Origin: Zoroaster sp. YZ-2022
Taxonomy: Eukaryota > Echinodermata > Asteroidea > Forcipulatida > Zoroasteridae
Direction: 5' to 3'
Assembly (NCBI GenBank): GCA_029582265.1
Contig: CM055837.1
Location: 5,813,148-5,877,147, forward strand
DNA length: 64,000 nucleotides
Position 1 is the first letter of the stretch. Every line of letters begins with the position of its first letter. The notes under the pieces were generated by a model. That model was not told the DNA's origin and searched no databases. It saw nothing but the letters and a program-made list of their open reading frames with translations. Shown in pieces: positions 56,839 through 64,000 of the stretch. Position numbers and translations under genes: made by a program.

Positions 56839-58221
56839 AGGTCCTAGGAAATAGAAATTTTTAACAGTGAAAACAATAAAGTATACCTATTGGAACATAT
56901 ATTTGTCATTTGTCTATTTTATCCCCGCCCCTTTGCACCATTAAAAAAATAAATTCTGAAATTAGGGGCGCCGCTCGCTCCTCCCTACCTCCTCATTATC
57001 ATATTATAATCCGCAAATCCGTGGCGTAGACCCTAGGAAGGTCCAGCACTGCCTGCGATGAAGTTTCAGTCAAGTCGTACTCAAAACCACTGAAGTTGAT
57101 GTGTCATATTAGATCTTCTTTTCAGCTAAATTTAGTAGATATCCCACATTTTGGGAAATGCCTTGTAGGTGTGTTGTTGCTGGGTGTAGCAACACCACAA
57201 AGGAAGGTGTCAGCCTTCACCGATTTCCACCAGACCCTAAATACAGGCGAATTTGGACGGCGAGTGTGAAGCTGACCAGGCGAAATGGTCAGGACCAACG
57301 GAGCACTCTATGATATGTAGCTCACTTTGAGCCAACATACTTTGACCGGGGCTCCAGAGCCAGTTTGGCATGAGATTTAAAGCCATGCTGCGCCCTGATG
57401 CAGTACCAACAATATTTCCTTAAGTCAGAAGGCCAAGAAACGTCCAGAAAAGAAAAGAGTAGCTTTCTTGAGCGAGAAAGTCTCAGGGTAAGTTGCTTTG
57501 TTTTCCGTGTAACTTACATGTGTATGTGCACCCACAAGCAATAGGCTTATTACTAACGTTAGAGGTCGATTGTTACACTTCGCACACCACATTAACGCTA
57601 AAATGTCGTTTCATTGTGAAGTCACTGAAGATGTCATTGTACAATTCTTTGACAATGTTAATTATGTGTGTGATTTTTGGATCTTGTTTCAAAATCATCG
57701 AGTGCAGAATTATGTTTTGAAACGGTCATAACGACGGCTTACACAATTCACCAATGACTCCTGGCCATGTGTATCCATGCCATTGATTCGGACGGGCCTT
57801 GCGCTTCGTTTACGGTAGAGCCTACAGTACAGATTTATCGGTGCTATACGGTCATGTTTACTATGCAACTTGCAAGTCGTGTGCACATACACTGTACATG
57901 TGTACGTTGCGCACAGTTTATGACCCTTTTTATAATCCCACGGTTTAACCATGGAGCAACTAAACACAATGGCAACATTGGTGCCTAACATTGGAGCTTA
58001 GTTTATTCATGGTTTATTGGCTCCTAGGTCTACGTCACGAACAGCGCCACCGCGCGTTGGGCAGCATTTGAAATTAGATGAGGCAATTTTTGTAAAAATC
58101 AAATTAAAAATAATTAGCCCAATCCAGACATAAATTAAACGTAAAATCGTTTTTTATTCATATCAATTGATAAAATAACAAAAGAAAATAAATAAGCACA
58201 ATTTGACTCTTCCTAGGACCT
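56839..58221. mobile_element. Kolobok-like DNA transposon with THAP remnant
   Basis: Ends AGGTCCTAGGAA and TTCCTAGGACCT, flanked by TTAA on both sides (56835-56838, 58222-58225). 1383 bp. TTAA duplication together with a THAP domain is the hallmark of the Kolobok superfamily. The transposase proper is absent. Confidence 0.65.
57158..57423 (+). pseudogene. THAP zinc-finger domain remnant, frameshifted
   Basis: The ATG at 57158 opens MPCRCVVAGCSNTTKEGVSL followed by HRFPPDPKYRRIWTA, a C2CH THAP finger start (C-x4-C, conserved FP and W). The frame ends at TGA 57311-57313. A shifted frame gives HFEPTYFDRGSRA, and a third, from 57370, MLRPDAVPTIFP, the usual THAP end. So at least two indels. THAP fingers bind transposon ends in P and Kolobok-type transposases; alternatively this is a processed remnant of a host THAP gene. 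Confidence 0.65.
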
Positions 58222-58362
58222 TTAACTCTATTCTATAGGAAATAACACAGAGACAAGCAGAGACTTGTTCATGAGTGTGATATGATATTTAAAATTCTGA
58301 TTCAGCATTTTTAGTTACATTCATTGTACCTGTAAATCTAAACATGCTATTTATTTGGTAAT

Positions 58363-58690
58363 TTAACCCTCCTACTCTAGCTGTACTTTAGTGGGAAGTT
58401 GCTACAGAGGTCAAAATCAGTCAACTGCCTGTTTTGACTGTTGATCCAAATGTGCACACAGAGGCTTTTTTGACTGTTTTTACTGTCATTTTGACCACCC
58501 TGAACAATACCAGACAATGCTATATATAGACCAGAACAATACCAGACAAAAACAGTCGACTCATTTTGACCTGTAAATGTGCTTACTGCACGTAAGGTTT
58601 GAGAGTGTTTGACTTTTAAGTGCACTAGATACCTTGGCAAGTGTATCAACATTTTGACTGATTTTTACCCTTGCAGTAGTAGGTTTTATG
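58363..58690 (-). mobile_element. TTAACCCTCCTA-class element, AGTCAAAA family, inverted copy
   Basis: TTAACCCTCCTACTCTAGC at the left; the right end is degraded (GCAGTAGTAGGTTTTA). The interior is the reverse complement of 32929-33242 with a small local duplication (GAACAATACCAGACAA twice). Confidence 0.78.
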
Positions 58691-59592
58691 TATTTTGTTG
58701 TACATGGATACGTTTACATTGTTTCAATTTTATGCAAGATGTGTGCTTGCAAAATAACATTAATTTGTAAGATGTGCAGTGTGCACATTTTATGATGAGA
58801 TAGCATTTGTGTTTGCATTCATTAGGCCAAAAAAAAAAGTCTCTAGTTTCTAGTCTCAGTGCGTCACCTCAGACCTGTGCATCAGCATTTTTAGTTTTGT
58901 TTTTTATTTCTATAAAACGATGTCCAATTAAAGCCAAAATTGCTGGGTTGATTGGAATTCTACCGTGCTGTGTTTTAAACGACTTTTTCACATCTATAGG
59001 GGTATGAACGTTTGCCTGATTTGTGAGGCCTCTCTTAGCCACCATATGTGTACATGTACTTTGTGAGCCAATAACTGCATATAGGCTACATCATTGTTGG
59101 CCTTATGTACACAAATTTCTGTGTACACAGGAGAACCAGGAACCTCCTATTGTTCTTCCATTGTTCTTCCATTGTTGTTGGACCTTCTCTGTTTATCAAT
59201 GTCTGAGGACCTGTTCTCTTTTGTCCCTTTTTTTCCCTTTTTTTTTGGGGGGGGGGGAGGTACACACATCATGTATGTGTACTTGTGCAGCAGTTTATTT
59301 ACAAATGAACACAACACTATGTAAAATACATATGCAATGATTTTACTTGTGTAGCATATCAAATAGCTACACAAAATTCACAATTTGCTTATCAGAATTC
59401 AAGATTTGCTATTAAAATATAGGATTACATACTTACACAAATTTGTTTCTGCCTAACCTTAAAGTATTACTATGCAAATGTGTTGAACAAAATCATTCCC
59501 TGCAATGAAAAATATATACAAGTAATGTGCTTTGCTGAAGTTTTCCTCACACCAGTACAAAACATAGCCCAGTGGGTTGCAGTTTCCTCTAG
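58691..59592. other. Intergenic, nothing recognised
   Basis: Contains a lone TTAGGCCAAAAAAAAAA end at 58823 and a T-run/G11 tract near 59230-59256. No gene. Confidence 0.35.
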
Positions 59593-59600
59593 CACTCTAC

Positions 59601-59978
59601 TAGGGCTGTGCCGGGTATCCGGATACCCAACCGAAACGGTCATTACCCGGTTCCATTTTTCGGTTCCAATTACCCGTAAACGACTTTTTAAAATTCGGAC
59701 TTAACATTTGAATGGTGCAAACAGAAATCTGTGACTCTTGAACAATGCACTTGCACAGACAATTATCTTTAAATTCAAGAGATTACACTCCAGTAGAGAA
59801 AAGATCGAGAGTATGGTATCCTCTGTATTATAAGTCAATTTGTTACCATTTACAGTACATGTATTTGTACACCACCGGAGGCATGTTTTCAACAAAAATG
59901 AAATCGAGTATCCGGGTATCCGAAGTTTCCTGATTTCGGGTATCTGGTTCCAAAAATATCCGAAAATGCACAGCCCTA
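59601..59978. mobile_element. hAT MITE with perfect 8-bp target duplication
   Basis: Ends TAGGGCTGTGC / GCACAGCCCTA, flanked by CACTCTAC on both sides (59593-59600, 59979-59986). 378 bp. Both sub-terminal regions are built from GGGTATCCGG and CCGGTTCC words. Confidence 0.9.
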
Positions 59979-59986
59979 CACTCTAC

Positions 59987-60752
59987 ACTGTCTTCTTGTT
60001 TATTTGTTATAAAAATCACACATTCAAAGACTCATGACACCCACTGCTAATCTCTTTGTCTGTGCTCACTACAGTGGTAACAATTTCTTAGATGTGTTTG
60101 CTTAATAAACACTACAAGATTGGGAAATGTAGACTTAGTCTAGACTTACATGTAGTCTGACTTTAGAATGGAATAAAGCACTTATCATGGAATAGTAAGA
60201 CGTCATCAACTATCCTTGATTTTCTAGTCAAAAGATGTTAAAATATTAAGTTTCATTTGTTATTATTAGTTTGTTATCCTTTGAAATATTCTTTGGAAAT
60301 GAGTTCAGTACAGTTACATTATAGTACCTTTTTTATTTGTTTGAATCTTGTGTGATTTTTCTCCTCACCTTTCAGTTGAGTCAGCAATATTAATTATGCT
60401 GGGTTATTTGTTTTATCTGAATACAGGAGGTATTTTTTTTTAAATTTGATGCACATATGGTATCAGGGTGTGCCCAAACATATCTTGCACATCATTAATA
60501 TTGTTGTGTCATACCAGCAAATGTATGAATGCTGTACCATGCCTGTGGACACTGTGTCACTCCAGTACAATTGGTCATCAATATAAATGCATGCAGCCTC
60601 AGCAGTTAATTAACCGAGTTTATATATGATATATGTCAGTATTGATCCATGAAGGATGCATGTACTCTCTGCTTACAAGTACAGGTACAGTACGTAGGTT
60701 TTTTGTTATTTTGTAAACTTGTTAGCAACATTTTAAAACCACTTTCATGTAA
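59987..60752. other. Intergenic, nothing recognised
   Basis: AT-rich, no repeat ends or coding signal. Confidence 0.35.
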
Positions 60753-60952
60753 TTAAAGGGATTATATTGTCACAAATGGAGCAGACTTTCAACAGGGCAT
60801 GGAATCGGTGTCCTATAGTAAGATGAACTCAGTGACTGAAAATTACTGGCTCATTTATGCAGCAGCAACAGTAATTTATTATGACCTTATCATGTCGGGT
60901 ATTATTTTCAGTCACTGAGTTAATCTAAAACTAGCACTCAGATTCCATGCTA
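60753..60952 (+). mobile_element. TTAAAGGGACA MITE, copy 8, 3'-truncated
   Basis: Starts TTAAAGGGATTATATTG; collinear to GATTCCATGC and then lost. Confidence 0.8.
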
Positions 60953-61024
60953 TAGTTGAGTTTTCACTCATCGTGTTTTGATATACAACGGTACATATGT
61001 ACACATGTACAGTATCTAAAGTTT

Positions 61025-61225
61025 GTGCAATGGGGTGCCATGGTCGAGCGGGTGCATTGGACTTGTGTTCTGATGGCTGTGTTCTCAGAATGTGCATTCG
61101 AATCCTGGCACTTGTGTCCTTGAGCAAGGCACTTTACTATATATAATTGCTTCTCTTCACCCAGGATTATTAATGGGTACCTGTAACGGTAGAGGTGGCT
61201 ATTGTGTTTGATTAGCCCTGTAGTG
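61025..61225 (+). mobile_element. tRNA-derived SINE, forward
   Basis: Head CATGGTCGAGCGGGTGCATT (box A region) and CATTCGAATCCTGG (decayed box B), then the body shared with the - strand of 24299-24668 (GTCCTTGAGCAAGGCAC). Confidence 0.7.
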
Positions 61226-61258
61226 CCAAAAGGTTGAAAATATCACAAATATGCATAA

Positions 61259-61425
61259 TTAACCCTCCTACAATCAGTGCAATTTTTGAAACAACCCATT
61301 CAGGCCACTCCAAGCCAATTAGCTGTTGCCAGTGGCCTCCTATGGTTACCCTTCTGTGCACTGTCACACCACTGAGATTGCAGGGTAAAGTGGTCTCCCA
61401 TTGATACATTGCAGGCCATACTAAA
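61259..61425 (+). mobile_element. TTAACCCTCCTA-class element, AGTGGCC family, 3'-truncated
   Basis: TTAACCCTCCTACAATCAG through GCAGGCCATACTA. Matches the first half of 50054-50371 and contains the empty Polinton site AAAGTGGTCTCCC. Confidence 0.85.
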
Positions 61426-62293
61426 GGCTTTAAAAATTGCAAAAGAATATTCACAACACACTTCTCTTCACTCAGTGAATGGGAACCTGTACATACATGT
61501 ACATGTATGTACATGTACATTGTACACACCAGATGGTTGAGATTTGTTATTTCCTGTATCCATGTGTATCCATGTATACATACATACACAACTACACATG
61601 TACATTGTAGTTTAATCTTGGAAGGTCAAAGGAAAAGCTCAGTATTGTCTGGGTGATGTGTAAACTTCATTTCCTTTTTTTACAGCAAATTAAAAAGATA
61701 ATTTGTTGAATCATCCATTGTTTTTCTAGTTCATGTATGGACTTGTTTGAAATTGTATTTTATGGGTGCGGTGTATTCTGTGAAGGTCTGTGATTATTTA
61801 TCGTCGGCAAGTCAAAATTATTATTATTATTTTTTTTTTGCCTCTCAAAAAAATGCAAAATTGCATTGAAATCTACCTAAACTATTCACAGTAATATGAC
61901 GATCAACACAGGTTGGTTTCCACTTGATCTAATTATCTCTACAAACTATGATTCATTTTGCAGAGAACAGAGTGACCTCATGACCTTTACAAGGTCCGAG
62001 GTTAAAATTAGTTAAGGATCTCCCTATGGTGGTAAGAGTGAAAACTTGGTATCATGTACATAATGCAACCAGTGTTGTACACTGACTGTCCTGTATTTGA
62101 TATTGATTATAAATGGACATCTTCTAGATGCTGCAGATGTTCACTAATAGTAGTACACAGCAACATTTTTAGGCAGATTATTTATATTTTGGTTTTTATA
62201 ATGCTAAATTTGAATAGCAAATCTTGCCTTTGATTAGCATTATTATAAATTTTGTGTAGATTTTGCTATGTAATACATGTAGAATCATTCACT
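61426..62293. other. Intergenic, nothing recognised
   Basis: ACATGTACATGTA-rich near 61490-61600. No gene. Confidence 0.35.
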
Positions 62294-62606
62294 TTAAAGG
62301 GGCAGTCTCGTCACGATCAGAGCAGACTTTTAACAGGGCATGGAATCGATGTGCTCGTTCAAGATAAACACAGTGACTGAAAATTACTGGCTTATTTATG
62401 CAGCAGCTATGGTAACATGACCATGTGTGGTATTATGACAGTCACTGAGTTAATCTAAAACTAGCTTACTACTCAATTGAGAATTTCACATGGTGTCACC
62501 GCAATTAGTCTTACTTATCCTCCTAACCATGCAAAGCTACAAGTTTTACCTAAAACTAGCATTCTGAATCCATGCCCTGCTGATCATGATGATACTGTCC
62601 CTTTAA
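62294..62606 (+). mobile_element. TTAAAGGGACA MITE, copy 9, with an 80-bp insertion
   Basis: TTAAAGGGGCAGTCTCG to GATACTGTCCCTTTAA. The stretch 62464-62545 is foreign and carries TTTCACATGGTGTCACCGC, as in the Penelope-like fragments. Confidence 0.8.
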
Positions 62607-62613
62607 AGACCTA

Positions 62614-63490
62614 CATGTAACCCCCTCTAGAGAGTTATTTTTCCTAGGAACCATCCCAAATCCTCCAAAATCCATCAACATGGTATAAAAAGGTACCCAA
62701 TTGTTGGACTTTAATGGAATTGGTACAGTAGCAAATGCAAAGCATCCATGGCTTGGCTATACACAGTCCTGAATCCAACAAAAGCAGCCGGTGGAGTTTG
62801 ATGGATTTGGTACACATTGGTACAGTGGCAAATGCAAAGCATCCATGGCTTGGCTATACACAGTCCTGAATCCAACAAAAGCAGCCGGTGGAGTTTGATG
62901 GATTTGGTACACATTGGTACAGTGGCAAATGCAAAGCATCCATGGCTTGGCTATACACAGTCCTGAATCCAACAAAAGCAGCCGGTGGAGTTTGATGGAT
63001 TTGGTACACATTGGTACAGTGGCAAATGCAAAGCATCCATGGCTTGGCTATACACAGTCCTGAATCCAACAAAAGCAGCCGGTGGAGTTTGATGGATTTG
63101 GTACACATTGGTACAGTGGCAAATGCAAAGCATCCATGGCTTGGCTGTACACAGTCCTGAATCCAACAAAAGCAGCCGGTGGAGTTTGATGGATTTGGTA
63201 CACATTGGTACAGTGGCAAATGCAAAGCATCCATGGCTTGGCTGTACACAGTCCTGAATCCAACAAAAGCAGCCGGTGGAGTTTGATGGATTTGGTGCAC
63301 ATGGCTACATGCTCTATTCACTGGGCTATACTGTGGAGTACTGAATCCAACAAAAGCAGCTGGTGGAGTTTGATGGATTTGGTACACATGGCTACATGTT
63401 CTATTCATTGGGCTATACTGTGGAGTACTGAATCCATCAAAATCAGGTAAAACCAGAGGGTGGATTTTGATGGACTTTGATGGGGTAGTT
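62614..63490. mobile_element. TAACCCCCTC element with internal 97-bp tandem array
   Basis: Left end TAACCCCCTCTAGAGAG, then CCTAGGAACC...CCAAATCCTCC, as in 28466-28719; right end TTTGATGGGGTAGTTAG. At 62711-63300 six near-identical 97-bp units (CATCCATGGCTTGGCTATAC, GCAGCCGGTGGAGTTTGATG) lie head to tail, then two diverged units. Long open frames across it are artefacts of the repeat. Confidence 0.75.
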
Positions 63491-64000
63491 AGTTTTTTTT
63501 TTAAATACAAGTACATGTACAGTACCTACAATCACATACTTTGAAGCATGGTATAAATACCAAACTGCACAATAAACCTGCTGGTTTCAGTTTCAGACAT
63601 ATTTGTTTATTATTGATTTAAGAAAAAGACACATCTCCAAATGAACAAAGCCAGGTAGAAACCCAACCTTCACATGATTTCAGAGGTTGTCTCGGTGTTT
63701 ATAACAACATATTGGTTTACATATCTCTGTAAAAAGGATTTGTATTCAAGAGAGAATAAATTATATCGGCAATAACAAAACTGAATACATCTACGTGTGC
63801 ACCTATTGAAAAAAAAAGAGAATGGAAAGAGTTTGCGTCACTAAAGTTACATGAAGGAAGTTCTCAAATTTCACTTTCCTTGGAATAGGACATGTAGGAT
63901 GTGAGCTACACGATCATAAATTCAAGCGTTAAAACTGTGCAGCCTAGAAAACCATGGTTTCTCTAAAAAGTGTAAATTTGACAACGGCTCAAGAATATTT
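63491..64000. other. Window end, nothing recognised
   Basis: No repeat ends or coding signal seen. Confidence 0.35.

Noticed and set aside
62711..63516. Long - strand open frame of 220 codons and several 84-codon frames
   Set aside because: They only read through the 97-bp tandem repeat; the unit is not a multiple of three, so every frame is visited.

Overview
The window looks like the nuclear genome of a metazoan, most likely a marine invertebrate. It has spliced exons with GT/AG borders, a modest GC content, many tRNA-derived SINEs and short inverted-repeat transposons, frequent ACATGTACATGTA runs, and a Polinton (Maverick) element. The species cannot be read from the sequence alone.

The host backbone is one gene on the + strand. 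Ten exons between 315 and 40910 encode a complete 674-residue class I alpha-1,2-mannosidase (Golgi MAN1A type, family GH47). The exon phases join without a break and the catalytic residues are present. Intron 1 is about 20 kb, and 16 kb of it is the Polinton. Two further short exon-like blocks (49806-49856 and 50861-50965), phase-compatible with each other, may belong to a different, unidentified gene.

The Polinton spans 4664-20623 (15,960 bp) and is flanked by AGTGG on both sides. It has terminal inverted repeats of about 495 bp that are almost identical. It carries protein-primed DNA polymerase B, a retrovirus-type integrase, a packaging ATPase, a major capsid protein, a probable second capsid protein and about ten small Polinton-type proteins. 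Polymerase and ATPase are open. Integrase, capsid protein and most accessory genes carry one or a few stops or frameshifts, so this copy looks virus-like in descent but defective. Both terminal repeats contain an inward-facing promoter-like block of CRE palindromes plus a TATA box.

The rest is a dense mosaic of short non-autonomous DNA transposons. The most striking set has ends TTAACCCTCCTA / TAGGAGGGTTAA (piggyBac-like TTAA junctions). It comprises at least 15 copies in about ten unrelated-looking families, mostly 250-380 bp, and each family's interior is built from its own short, degenerate repeated word. Other families are TTAAAGGGACA MITEs (nine copies), hAT-like elements with 8-bp duplications, a Kolobok-like element with a THAP-domain remnant, Harbinger-like and mariner-like MITEs, SINEs, and 5'-truncated non-LTR retrotransposons. 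Several are nested; at 52972-56333 five insertions sit inside one another, the innermost being a perfect 182-bp palindrome.
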